Assembly: GCA_947374485.1 (NCBI GenBank)
Contig: CANCCF010000068.1
Span: 1 to 18,544, forward strand
Direction of reading: 5' to 3'
Origin: Comamonadaceae bacterium
GTDB lineage: Bacteria; Pseudomonadota; Gammaproteobacteria; Burkholderiales; Burkholderiaceae_C
DNA length: 18,544 bases
Shown in pieces: positions 1-7,053 of the stretch. The stretch's first letter is position 1; every line of letters begins with the position of its first letter. The notes under the pieces are model-generated. The model searched no databases, was not told the origin of the DNA, and saw nothing but the letters and a program-made list of their open reading frames with translations. Made by a program: the position numbers and the translations under genes.

Positions 1-520
1 CACCACATGATGCTGCTGGGCGACCGCTACAAGGCGCTGCTGACCGACATCTTCAAACACAAGAAGCTGGCCGACGACTTCAGCCTGTACCTGCACCGCC
101 CCACCGCCACCGACCCGTCGCTGGCGCCCGGGGGTTGCGACACCTTTTATGTGCTCTCGCCCGTGCCGCATCTGGACGGCGACACCGACTGGCCGACCAT
201 GGCCGAGAGCTACCGCCAACGTATTGCGCAGGCCCTGTCGGACTCGGTGCTGCCGGGGGCTGCAAGACCACATCGTCAGCTCCAAAGTCACCACGCCGCA
301 GGATTTTCAGGACCGGCTCTGGTCCTTCAAAGGCGCGGGCTTTGGCCTGGAGCCGCTCTTGCTGCAAAGCGCCTGGTTTCGCCCGCACAACCGCAGCGAG
401 GATGTAGCAGGCTTGTACATGGTGGGTGCCAGCACCCACCCCGGTGCCGGGGTTCCCGGCGTGTTGATGTCTGCCAAAGCCTTAGAAACGGTCGTGCCCC
501 ATGCCAATAGCTTCGCCTGA
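1..520 (+). pseudogene. crtI: Phytoene desaturase CrtI, C-terminal part, frameshifted
   Basis: CrtI is the FAD-dependent desaturase that converts phytoene to neurosporene or lycopene at the membrane. The gene enters from the left edge, open from base 1 in frame 1. That frame reads typical CrtI sequence, including LHRPTATDPSLAPGG and FYVLSPVPHL, up to about base 254. The family sequence then continues in frame 2 (LQDHIVSSKVTTPQDF, then GASTHPGAGVPGVL) to a TGA at 518-520. The switch falls in a run of five G at 255-259; removing one G restores a single frame through LPGLQDHI. Read as written, the protein loses its FAD-contacting C-terminus and runs into unrelated residues until about base 510. 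This may be a real mutation or a homopolymer sequencing error; the perfect conservation on both sides favours an error or a very recent event. The stop overlaps crtB by 20 bases. Confidence 0.9.
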
Positions 521-1577
521 GTACGCCGAGCGCGACCTCAAGGCCTGCATCGCCATGATGCAGGGCGGCTCCAAAACCTTTTTTGCCGCCAGCCGCCTGC
601 TGCCCATGCGGGTGCGCTCCGCGTCCATCGCGCTCTACGCCTTTTGCCGCGTGGCCGATGACCTCGTGGATGATGTGGTGGAGAAAGGCGGTGACCCCAC
701 CGCCAACCTGCACATCCTGCGGCAGCGCCTGGACCTGATCTACGCAGGCACGCCGTCCGACTGCGTCGAAGACCAGGCCCTGGCCATCGTGGTGCAGCAG
801 CACCAGCTGCCGCGCATCTTGCTCGACGCGCTCTTGGAAGGCTTTGCCTGGGACGCCGAAGGCCGCCGCTACGACACCCTCGAAGAATTGCACGGCTACT
901 GCGCGCGCGTGGCCGGCACCGTGGGCGCCATGATGTGCTGGATCATGGGCTCGCACAGCGAACGCACGCTGGCGCGCGCCTGCGAACTCGGCGTGGCCAT
1001 GCAGCTCACCAACATCGCCCGCGACATCGGCGAAGACGCCCGCAACGCGCGCCTCTACCTGCCCCGGTTCTGGCTGCAAGACGCCGAAGTGGACACCACA
1101 GCCTGGCTGGCCCAACCGGTATCGAGCGCCGCCATCCAGACCCTGACTGAGCGCCTGCTAGTGGAAGCCGACCGCCTGTATCAACGCGCCCAGGCCGGCA
1201 TCGCCGAGCTGCCCCCCGACTGCCGCGCCGCCATCCTCGCCGCAAGCACCATCTACAGTGAAATCGGCCAGCAACTGCGCCGCGAAGGCCTGGACTCGGT
1301 ACACCACCGCACCGTGGTGAGCACCCGGCGCAAGCTGGTGCTGCTGGCCACCTCCTGGGCGCAAGCCAGCTGGATCACCACCCGCACCGAACAACCCGCG
1401 CCGCTGGCCGCCATCCGCTTTCTGATTGCAGGCTGCCAGGAAGATGTGGCCGAGCGCAAGCGCCAAGCCTTCTTCCCCAACCGCGCCATGCCGCAGCGGG
1501 TGGAGTGGGTGTTTGGGCTGCTGGAGCGGTTGGAGAATGCCAAGCGTGAGAGGAAGGTAGTGGGCGTGGGGGTTTGA
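501..1577 (+). CDS. crtB: Phytoene synthase CrtB
   Basis: This 358-residue protein belongs to the squalene/phytoene synthase family, which joins two geranylgeranyl diphosphates into phytoene, the first committed carotenoid step. Both Mg-diphosphate-binding aspartate motifs are present: DDLVDD at about residues 53-58 and QLTNIARDIGED at about 168-179. The YCARVAGTVG segment (133-142) is also typical. Length is normal for the family. The ATG at 501 lies inside the 3' end of crtI, a 20-base overlap that implies translational coupling and a crtIB operon, as in other purple bacteria. The gene looks intact, so carotenoid synthesis would depend on whether the neighbouring crtI is truly broken. Confidence 0.97.
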   Translation: MPIASPEYAERDLKACIAMMQGGSKTFFAASRLLPMRVRSASIALYAFCRVADDLVDDVVEKGGDPTANLHILRQRLDLIYAGTPSDCVEDQALAIVVQQHQLPRILLDALLEGFAWDAEGRRYDTLEELHGYCARVAGTVGAMMCWIMGSHSERTLARACELGVAMQLTNIARDIGEDARNARLYLPRFWLQDAEVDTTAWLAQPVSSAAIQTLTERLLVEADRLYQRAQAGIAELPPDCRAAILAASTIYSEIGQQLRREGLDSVHHRTVVSTRRKLVLLATSWAQASWITTRTEQPAPLAAIRFLIAGCQEDVAERKRQAFFPNRAMPQRVEWVFGLLERLENAKRERKVVGVGV

Positions 1578-1613
1578 CGGTGTCTGCGCAGGCCCCGGGC
1601 CGTGCGGTCTGAC

Positions 1614-2981
1614 ATGGGAGAGCCGTTCACCGTTAAAAACCTGGACGCATACCATGCCTGGCCGGTCAAGCACAGGCACTGGTCCTTTGAAGTCATTGAA
1701 GATGAAAGCCACCGCCTGTGGGTGAATACCCACCACCTGCGCCTCTTCCATGCAGCATTTCCGAGCGACAAGGAACTTCGAAGCCTGCATCGCAGTTCGC
1801 TGGTCTACGCCAAGGATGTCAAAACCCATTACGTTGCCGAGCGGACGATGGCCATCGAATTGCGCAAGCGCAAAAATCACCGGGACACCTCTGACCTGTT
1901 GCGGTTTCTGGATTGGTTTGAGCGCAACGTGGCGCAAGTTGCGGCCAGGAAGCGCCGCAACACGCAGCTCGAAGAAGCCCATGCACAGCGCCTGCACCAC
2001 GCCCAGAAGCAGCAATCCTATGGACCAACGCGTGTTTTTCACTTGGAGGCCAGGCCGGCTCCGGCCGACTGGAAACCATGGGCGCACGAGCAGGCTCTGG
2101 CCTTTGGTAGCTATCTGGCGTCCTTCTGGCGTGGGGAGCGAAATCTCTTCCTCACCTTGTTTGTGGGCCTACTGGTTGGAAGAATTCCAAATTGGTTTTT
2201 GGCCGTCTTGCTGCCCGCTTCACTCGACTGGACCGTGAGCTATCGCAGGGTCATGTGGGCTTTTGCGCTGGTCGTGCCCATTGCCTTGCTGTGCGCGGTG
2301 GTCTTCAGTGTCGGCATGACCCGCAGCACGCGCAGGGCTTGGGGTTTGGCAGGCGGGAAGCTGTGGGCCAGCACGGTGTATTTGCTGGTCATCCCCTTGG
2401 GCCCCTGGATTTTCCTTACCCATTACGACGATGAAATGCTCGCGTATTGGTGGGCCAGTGTCAGGGGCACCTACGAGCCCATCAGTGTTTACGCGGACCC
2501 GCACCTGGGACGCATCGTTGTCAAGGGTGCGATGGAACTGGGCAGCGCAGAAGCTCTCGAGAAGGAATTGGACAAAAATCCCCGCTTCACGCTGGTCCAG
2601 TTGGAGAGCCCCGGAGGCAAGGTGATTGAAGGCCTGCGCATGGCCCAGGTCGTCACGGCGCACAAGCTGGATACCGTTGCGCTTGAAGGCTGCTTCAGCG
2701 CTTGCACCTTTGTACTAGCGGCAGGCGCAGACCGCTACATCGGCCCCGACGCTGCCATTGGCTTTCACCGCTCAGGCACACGTTACGGCCCGGTGGGAGA
2801 CGGCTGGAGTGAAACGGACCACCAGATCGCCCAGTACTACCAAGACCGCGGCGTGGATGCCGGCTTCATCGCCAAAGCCCTGACGCCGTCCATCCGGGGA
2901 ATTTGGGTGGCACCCCATGCAGACATGTTGAGTGCAGGCTATGCCAACCGCATGTGGTCGCAAAGAAAACCGGGGTACTAA
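1614..2981 (+). CDS. Membrane protein with C-terminal ClpP/SppA-like serine-protease domain
   Basis: I do not recognise a named family for the whole protein (455 residues from the ATG at 1614; a GTG at 1602 would add four, and neither has a clear ribosome site). Residues 1-170 are soluble, charged and unassigned. Three hydrophobic spans follow at about 177-204, 213-234 and 249-270. The last 160 residues resemble the ClpP/crotonase fold: a strand ending in ESPGG (oxyanion-loop equivalent, residues 331-335), CFSACTF with a candidate nucleophile Ser362, and GFHRSG with candidate His385, in ClpP order and spacing. I infer a membrane-anchored peptidase or peptidase-like protein; activity and substrate are unknown. 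It follows crtB by 36 bases on the same strand but has no evident link to photosynthesis. It ends 18 bases before a convergent gene. Confidence 0.8.
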   Translation: MGEPFTVKNLDAYHAWPVKHRHWSFEVIEDESHRLWVNTHHLRLFHAAFPSDKELRSLHRSSLVYAKDVKTHYVAERTMAIELRKRKNHRDTSDLLRFLDWFERNVAQVAARKRRNTQLEEAHAQRLHHAQKQQSYGPTRVFHLEARPAPADWKPWAHEQALAFGSYLASFWRGERNLFLTLFVGLLVGRIPNWFLAVLLPASLDWTVSYRRVMWAFALVVPIALLCAVVFSVGMTRSTRRAWGLAGGKLWASTVYLLVIPLGPWIFLTHYDDEMLAYWWASVRGTYEPISVYADPHLGRIVVKGAMELGSAEALEKELDKNPRFTLVQLESPGGKVIEGLRMAQVVTAHKLDTVALEGCFSACTFVLAAGADRYIGPDAAIGFHRSGTRYGPVGDGWSETDHQIAQYYQDRGVDAGFIAKALTPSIRGIWVAPHADMLSAGYANRMWSQRKPGY

Positions 2982-2999
2982 GGCCGCCGGCAACACGCG

Positions 3000-3308
3000 T
3001 CAAGCCTGGCCGGACATCAGCGCACCACAACTCCAGCACTGCTCAAACCCGCCCTCCACCAACTCCCCACACCGACAAAACCACTTGTGTTGGGGCAGAT
3101 GCTGCAAATGATGGAGCAAGTCGCGGGCCCTCGGTTCCTGGTTCGCATGCTGGATCCACACCTCTGGCAGGCATTGATCGGGAGGCAATTCACCAGCGGC
3201 ACCACCCAGGTACTGGCGTTGAACACTGGCATCTATGCCGTCTGCTGTCAGCGTGTCGGCCCACAGGATGGCCAGAAAGAGGTTGGGCGCTTGGATGAGC
3301 TTCAGCAT
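3000..3308 (-). CDS. DUF2007-type protein with C-terminal zinc-ribbon-like cysteines
   Basis: This is a 102-residue protein starting MLKLIQAPNLFLA. The N-terminal two thirds match the pattern of the DUF2007 'putative signal transducing protein' family: a hydrophobic start, a helix, the YLGGAAGELPPD segment and PEVWI. The C-terminus carries Cys78 and Cys80, then Cys91 and Cys94 (CWSC), resembling a small zinc ribbon. The first pair is CxC rather than the usual CxxC, so metal binding is uncertain. I chose the ATG at 3308 because family similarity begins there; the frame is open further upstream but the extra residues look like shadow sequence. It lies 17 bases after the YCII-family gene, so the two are probably co-transcribed. 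Function in the family is not established. Confidence 0.8.
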   Translation of the reverse strand: MLKLIQAPNLFLAILWADTLTADGIDASVQRQYLGGAAGELPPDQCLPEVWIQHANQEPRARDLLHHLQHLPQHKWFCRCGELVEGGFEQCWSCGALMSGQA

Positions 3309-3325
3309 GGGTTGGGCCCCACCCC

Positions 3326-3667
3326 TCAGCTCTCGGGGTCGTATCCAAACTCGCGCAGTTCCTGCGCGCAGCGGCACGCTTTGGCGAGCTTGGCTGCCCA
3401 CAGGGTGGCGGCTTCGCGGGACGGCAGCTCCAGCACACAGAAGCCGCCGTCAAACTCTCGGGTCTGGGGATAGCTTGCGTTGGTGACCGTGCCGTTTGCG
3501 GCCACCATCTGCGGTGCGACTGCCCCGTTGATGCCACCACCAAAAACGTACACACCGGCCTCTTTGGCCTCACGTATCACCTCGCGCGCAGCGTCACCCA
3601 CGGCAGCCATGTCCTGGGCGCTCACTTGCATGGCTGCGGCAGGAAAGGAAATCAGGAACTTCGTCAT
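3326..3667 (-). CDS. YCII/DGPF-family protein
   Basis: This 113-residue cytosolic protein has the ferredoxin-like YCII-related pattern: MTKFLISFPAAAM at the N-terminus, EAGVYVFGGGI at about 35-46, GGFCVLELPSREAA at about 74-87, and CRCAQELREF near the end. Members of this family are small proteins of mostly unknown role. Some have been proposed as enzymes on account of a conserved His-Asp pair, which I do not see clearly here. The start is supported by an AAGGGG-like ribosome site about 9 bases upstream. The DUF2007 gene follows at 17 bases, suggesting a two-gene operon. Nothing ties it to photosynthesis. Confidence 0.87.
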   Translation of the reverse strand: MTKFLISFPAAAMQVSAQDMAAVGDAAREVIREAKEAGVYVFGGGINGAVAPQMVAANGTVTNASYPQTREFDGGFCVLELPSREAATLWAAKLAKACRCAQELREFGYDPES

Positions 3668-3832
3668 CGTTCATCCCCTTCAGTGCGATGGTTCAACAGC
3701 ATACGCGCCATCCAGCGAACGGCTTGGTGGTGACCGCTGGGCGGATTGCCTGGCAGAGCAGCGAGGGGCAATGAAGCCCTGGGCAGAATGACGCCCTGCG
3801 CTCACGTGGTGGCGATTCCCCCGGAGTGCCGG

Positions 3833-4228
3833 TTATTGGTGTGTGATGTAGCTGAGCTGCCGGTGGTGCTTGAGGGAAAGCAGCACGACTTCGGTGTCTG
3901 AATGCGCGCAAAGCACAAGGTGCGATCCGATCACGAATTCGCGCAGCTGGGGTAGGCCAGCCGACTGTGCCAACTGCTGCACCGCTGCCAGACGCAGGCT
4001 GGCTTGCGCCGAGTTTGGTTTCAGGAAACGCGCCGGGCGGCCACTGGCGGGCGACCAGGCCAACATCATTTTCATGTCACGCAGATCGCGTTTGAGCTGG
4101 GCAAGCCGTGCTGGTGCACTGGCAGCGTCTTGCTCCACCATGAAAGCATGCACGGCCCGCAGGCAGTCGGCGAAGTGAGGGGCTGCGCTGACGTGCGCGC
4201 TGACCCGACTTTTTACAGTCCGGGGCAT
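3833..4228 (-). CDS. RelE/ParE-type toxin of a type II toxin-antitoxin system
   Basis: This 131-residue basic protein follows the antitoxin gene with a one-base TGATG overlap. Its C-terminal third (about residues 98-127), with VIGSHLVLCAHSDTEVVLLSLKHHRQLSY split as a strand, a turn and a final HHRQLSY, looks like the RelE/ParE toxin core, in which such residues form the last strands of the sheet. These toxins usually cleave mRNA on the ribosome or inhibit gyrase; which applies here cannot be told from sequence. At 131 residues it is longer than the usual 85-110, mainly from an N-terminal extension rich in Ala and Arg. Assignment rests equally on its partner gene. Confidence 0.75.
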   Translation of the reverse strand: MPRTVKSRVSAHVSAAPHFADCLRAVHAFMVEQDAASAPARLAQLKRDLRDMKMMLAWSPASGRPARFLKPNSAQASLRLAAVQQLAQSAGLPQLREFVIGSHLVLCAHSDTEVVLLSLKHHRQLSYITHQ

Positions 4229-4509
4229 CAGTCCGCTAGCAACTGGTCGAGCTCAGCCGATGTCATGCGCTGGCCCGCAATCACCTGGCCCAAGGCCACC
4301 TCTGCCTCTGTGAGCAGGACCAGACCCGCATGCTCACGCTCCAGGGCATGGTAGTAGTCGAGCTTTTTGGCGTCCACCAGCGCCACATAGCTGGAGCCAT
4401 TTTTGGTAAGCACCTTTTCAGAGCCGCTGCCCACCACGTCTTCGGCCAATTCGGTGAGGCGGGCACGCGCCTCGCTGATGGGAATGATGTCACTGGCGCG
4501 CAAAGTCAT
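4228..4509 (-). CDS. Phd/YefM-family antitoxin
   Basis: This 93-residue protein begins MTLRASDIIPISEARARLTEL, the signature of the Phd/YefM DNA-binding N-domain, followed by KNGSSYVALVDAKKLD (about residues 37-51), the strand and helix that complete that fold. The acidic, helical C-terminus would neutralise the toxin. The ATG at 4509 is chosen because family similarity starts there and an AAGGAA ribosome site lies about 9 bases upstream. An upstream in-frame ATG at 4554 would place the palindromic operator inside the gene. The stop overlaps the toxin ATG by one base, giving the usual antitoxin-first order. Autorepression through the palindrome at 4518-4537 is likely by analogy with the family. 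Confidence 0.88.
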   Translation of the reverse strand: MTLRASDIIPISEARARLTELAEDVVGSGSEKVLTKNGSSYVALVDAKKLDYYHALEREHAGLVLLTEAEVALGQVIAGQRMTSAELDQLLAD

Positions 4510-4517
4510 ACGGCATT

Positions 4518-4537
4518 CCTTAACGAATTTGTTAAGG
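4518..4537. promoter_or_regulatory. Palindromic operator candidate of the toxin-antitoxin operon
   Basis: Arms CCTTAAC (4518-4524) and GTTAAGG (4531-4537) flank GAATTT, so 18 of 20 bases are symmetric. The site is just upstream of the antitoxin ATG and overlaps its AAGGAA ribosome site. Phd/YefM antitoxins bind such palindromes to repress their own operon. The operator role is inferred from position and symmetry. Confidence 0.6.
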
Positions 4538-4543
4538 TTCATT

Positions 4544-4573
4544 GCAATAGGCAAGCCATTCTTTGGAGTTCAA
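4544..4573 (-). promoter_or_regulatory. Possible sigma-70 promoter of the toxin-antitoxin operon
   Basis: On the - strand, TTGAAC (4573-4568) and TATTGC (4549-4544) are spaced by 18 bases as -35 and -10 boxes. Transcription would begin at the edge of the palindrome at 4518-4537. The -10 match is poor, so this is tentative. Confidence 0.3.
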
Positions 4574-4639
4574 ACCGGAAGGCAGTGCATTAGCTGGCGC
4601 AGCGCGTCAAGGTGCTGGACTGGACGCCAGCAAGGCCTC

Positions 4640-5452
4640 CTACCCCTGTGCCACGACAACATGCGCCTGGATTTTGCCCTCCACCGTGCCCTGCCCATAG
4701 CGGCTGGCAATAGTCTGGGTGGCAGCGTCGGTGGCGCGTTGCAGCAGGCTGGCATCCCGCGCTTCAATTTCATTGCGCAGGGGCGTGCCATGGCAATAGG
4801 CCGTAGCAGCCGCATGGGCTGATACGGCGCGGCTCAGCTTCTCATGGGTCTCGATCGTGATGTGGCTGAAGCCGGCGCGGCCCAGGTCCTCGCGGATTTG
4901 CACCACGTCGTGATAGCCATGCGGCGTGCGGGCCAGAAAACGCGGCGGGTCATGTGGAAACACGGTGGCCACGGCGTTGGTGACTTCGTTGGCAAAGGCG
5001 TTGTCTTCAATGCGGTCCCACACATTGAAGACAAAGCGCCCGCCGGGCCGCAGCACGCGGCGCGCCTCGGCATAGCCCGCGACACGATCGGGGAAGAACA
5101 TGGCGCCGAACTGGCAGCACACCACGTCAAACGAGGCGTCTGCAAACGGCAGGTCCAGCGCGTCGGCCTGCTGCCAGGTGATGCGGCTGTCAGCGCCCTG
5201 GCGCGTGGCGGCGTAGTCGAGCATGGCTTGGTTGAGGTCTGTAACCACGTAACGCACATCGGGCCTGAGTTGTGGCGCCAGCAGGCGCGTGACCACCCCG
5301 CTACCGGCCGCCGTCTCCAGCACCGCGCCAGGCGATGTGGCGGCTACCCGCGCCGCCATGTCGGCCGCATAGGCTTCGAAGATCAGCGGAACCATCAGCG
5401 TGTCGTAGAACTGCGGAATCGAGCCCGCAAACACCTTGTCGCTCGCAGCCAT
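4640..5452 (-). CDS. Class I SAM-dependent methyltransferase
   Basis: This 270-residue soluble protein has the Methyltransf_11 pattern. Motif I is VLETAAGSG (about residues 44-52), an acidic ribose-binding residue sits in VVTDLN (Asp72), AD-x-L-x-LPFADASFDVV covers about 97-111, and RRVLRPGG lies at about 131-138. It has no N-terminal dimerisation domain and is too short to be CrtF, and it does not resemble BchM. Its substrate is therefore unknown; many such proteins act on small molecules or quinone-like compounds. The start is supported by an AAGGAA site. It is on the same strand as the pucC array, 54 bases after the 35-aa gene, so it may be read through from it, but it could equally belong to the accessory block. 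Confidence 0.88.
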   Translation of the reverse strand: MAASDKVFAGSIPQFYDTLMVPLIFEAYAADMAARVAATSPGAVLETAAGSGVVTRLLAPQLRPDVRYVVTDLNQAMLDYAATRQGADSRITWQQADALDLPFADASFDVVCCQFGAMFFPDRVAGYAEARRVLRPGGRFVFNVWDRIEDNAFANEVTNAVATVFPHDPPRFLARTPHGYHDVVQIREDLGRAGFSHITIETHEKLSRAVSAHAAATAYCHGTPLRNEIEARDASLLQRATDAATQTIASRYGQGTVEGKIQAHVVVAQG

Positions 5453-5506
5453 GGCATTCCTTTGAAGCGGAGGAAGAAGCCATTGTAGGCAGGGCCACTG
5501 GTCTGG

Positions 5507-5614
5507 CTACTCCCCGTCTTTGTCCTTCTTCTTGAAGGGCTTGTTCAGCCAGTTCGCCAGAATAAAAAAGCACAGCAGTCCAAACAGCAAGATGATGGGC
5601 ATGGCGGATTTCAT
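5507..5614 (-). CDS. 35-residue single-span membrane peptide coupled to pucC
   Basis: This gene is too short for most gene callers. It encodes MKSAMPIILLFGLLCFFILA, then NWLNKPFKKKDKDGE and a TAG stop. Residues 5-20 form one transmembrane helix, followed by Asn-Trp and a lysine-rich C-terminus, which predicts N-out, C-in orientation. Its ATG overlaps the pucC stop as ATGA, and an AGGAG ribosome site sits inside the pucC 3' end at the right distance. Coupled translation with pucC suggests a role in LH2 assembly or a small subunit of a membrane complex. I recognise no homologue. Composition and the coupling argue for a real gene. Confidence 0.72.
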   Translation of the reverse strand: MKSAMPIILLFGLLCFFILANWLNKPFKKKDKDGE

Positions 5615-6984
5615 GGGGTCTCCTGAAGGTTAGGGGTAAAGAGGGGGAACATCACCGCCAGGGTGATGCACAGCAGCAGCACCTCCAGCGTATACACCGC
5701 GCTGTAGCCGCTGGCCGAATCAGACACATGGGCCACGCTGTCGCGCAGGATGCCACCGAAGGCCATGGCCAGACCGGCGCAAGTGGCTTGCACGGCGCCC
5801 CAGGCGCCCAGGGCCAGGCCCGCCTGGTCTTTGGGCGCCAGGTTCATGGTGGCGGTGAGCGTGCCGTGCCCGAACATGCCGGCACCCAGGCCAATCAAGA
5901 AGGTGCCGAGCGCAAACCATTCAGGCGACTGCATGGGGGCGGAGGCCAGCACGGCCACAAAGGCGGGAATGCCGCAGGCCACGCCCAAGGCGGCCATGCG
6001 AAACGGGTCCATGCCGCGGCTCAGCACACGCGAGGCCCAGGCAAAACCCACCAGACCGCCAAAGGCCAGGGTGGCGGTGAGCGTGGTGGTGGCGGACACA
6101 CTCAGGTGCAAAATCTCGCCGCCAAAGGGCTCGAGCAGCACGTCTTCCATCGAGAAAGCCATGGTGCCCACGCCCAGCACCAGCAGGCGGCGCACGGCCT
6201 GTCCACCGCTGCAAAAGGTTTGCCACGATTCTTTGAAGGTGGGGTCTGCGGGCGGCTTGACCGTGCGGTTGCGGCTGCGTGCCTCCTGCTTCCACAAGGC
6301 CACCACATTGAGCACCAGGGTGATGAGGGCCGCACCCTGTATCACCTGCACCAGGCGCGCCGGGCTGTAGTCGGCCAGCAGGTGGCCGAAGAAAAAGGCG
6401 CTGCCAATCATGCCCACCAGCAGCATCACGCACATCAGGCCCACCACCTGCGGGCGCGACTCGGGTGCGGCCAGGTCGGTGGCCAGGGCCAGGCCCACGG
6501 TCTGCGTGGTGTGCAGGCCCGCACCCACCAGCAGGAAGGCCACGCCTGCGCCCAGATGGCCGACCCAGGCCGGGGCCTCGGCCGCATGGCCGCCGCCCGA
6601 GAGCACCAGGAGCGCAAACGGCATGATGGAGAAGCCGCCAAACTGCAGCATGGTGCCCATCCAGATATAGGGCACACGGCGCCAGCCCAATGCGGAGGTG
6701 TGTTGATCGGACTTGAAGCCGATCAGCGCGCGCAGGGGTGCGAAGAAAAGGGGGAGCCCCACCATCACCGAGACCAGTGCCGTGGGCACCTTGAGCTCGA
6801 CAATCATGACGCGGTTCAGGGTGCCCACCAGCAGCACGATGGCCATGCCCACCGAGACCTGAAACAAAGACAAACGCAACAGCCGCGAGAGCGGCAACTC
6901 AGCCGTGGCCACATCGGCAAAGGGCAAAAAGCGCGGACCCACAGAGGCCCAGGCAAAGACGATTTTTCGGCTGATTCGGTACAT
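5611..6984 (-). CDS. pucC: PucC-type light-harvesting assembly transporter (BCD family, MFS)
   Basis: This 457-residue polytopic protein has about 12 hydrophobic spans and belongs to the PucC/LhaA/Bch2 group of the major facilitator superfamily. Typical features are LSRLLRLSLFQVSVGMA near the start, LNRVMIVELKVP, PLRALIGFKSDQH, GWRRVPYIW and MEDVLLEPFGGEIL. Such proteins sit in the inner membrane and are needed for LH1 or LH2 assembly, probably by handling bacteriochlorophyll. LhaA and PucC are close paralogues; its place directly after pucBA makes PucC the better name. The gene starts 69 bases after pucA, past a strong hairpin, so expression below that of pucBA is expected. Its stop overlaps the 35-aa gene. 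Confidence 0.93.
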   Translation of the reverse strand: MYRISRKIVFAWASVGPRFLPFADVATAELPLSRLLRLSLFQVSVGMAIVLLVGTLNRVMIVELKVPTALVSVMVGLPLFFAPLRALIGFKSDQHTSALGWRRVPYIWMGTMLQFGGFSIMPFALLVLSGGGHAAEAPAWVGHLGAGVAFLLVGAGLHTTQTVGLALATDLAAPESRPQVVGLMCVMLLVGMIGSAFFFGHLLADYSPARLVQVIQGAALITLVLNVVALWKQEARSRNRTVKPPADPTFKESWQTFCSGGQAVRRLLVLGVGTMAFSMEDVLLEPFGGEILHLSVSATTTLTATLAFGGLVGFAWASRVLSRGMDPFRMAALGVACGIPAFVAVLASAPMQSPEWFALGTFLIGLGAGMFGHGTLTATMNLAPKDQAGLALGAWGAVQATCAGLAMAFGGILRDSVAHVSDSASGYSAVYTLEVLLLCITLAVMFPLFTPNLQETP

Positions 6985-7002
6985 GGCAAAGGGCCTTTGG
7001 GT

Positions 7003-7040
7003 GGCAGCAGGACCAAAGCCTTGCGGCTCGGGTCACTGCC
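7003..7040 (-). other. Intercistronic RNA hairpin between pucA and pucC
   Basis: In the transcript, GGCAG pairs with CUGCC, then GACC with GGUC, then GAGCC with GGCUU (one G-U pair), closed by a GCAA tetraloop, with small internal loops. It begins 14 bases after the pucA stop and has no following U run, so it is not a standard terminator. Puc and puf operons elsewhere use such hairpins to protect antenna mRNA against 3' decay; that role is inferred here. Confidence 0.7.
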
Positions 7041-7053
7041 GGCTCCCGCCAGG

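Noticed and set aside
3668..3832. Possible small gene or RNA in the gap after the toxin gene
   Set aside because: No open frame with a ribosome site or strong structure was visible; it is probably the promoter region of the YCII-family gene.
4613..4632. 6-bp inverted repeat TGCTGG/CCAGCA after the methyltransferase gene as a terminator
   Set aside because: Short stem and no U run on the - strand; not enough to call.
4640..5452. Methyltransferase as CrtF or BchM
   Set aside because: It is shorter than CrtF, lacks the O-methyltransferase dimerisation region, and does not carry the BchM sequence pattern; kept as a generic class I methyltransferase.
6988..6998. Palindrome AAAGGGCCTTT beside the pucC start
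   Set aside because: The arms are separated by a single base, so it cannot form a useful hairpin, and an 11-base palindrome is expected by chance.
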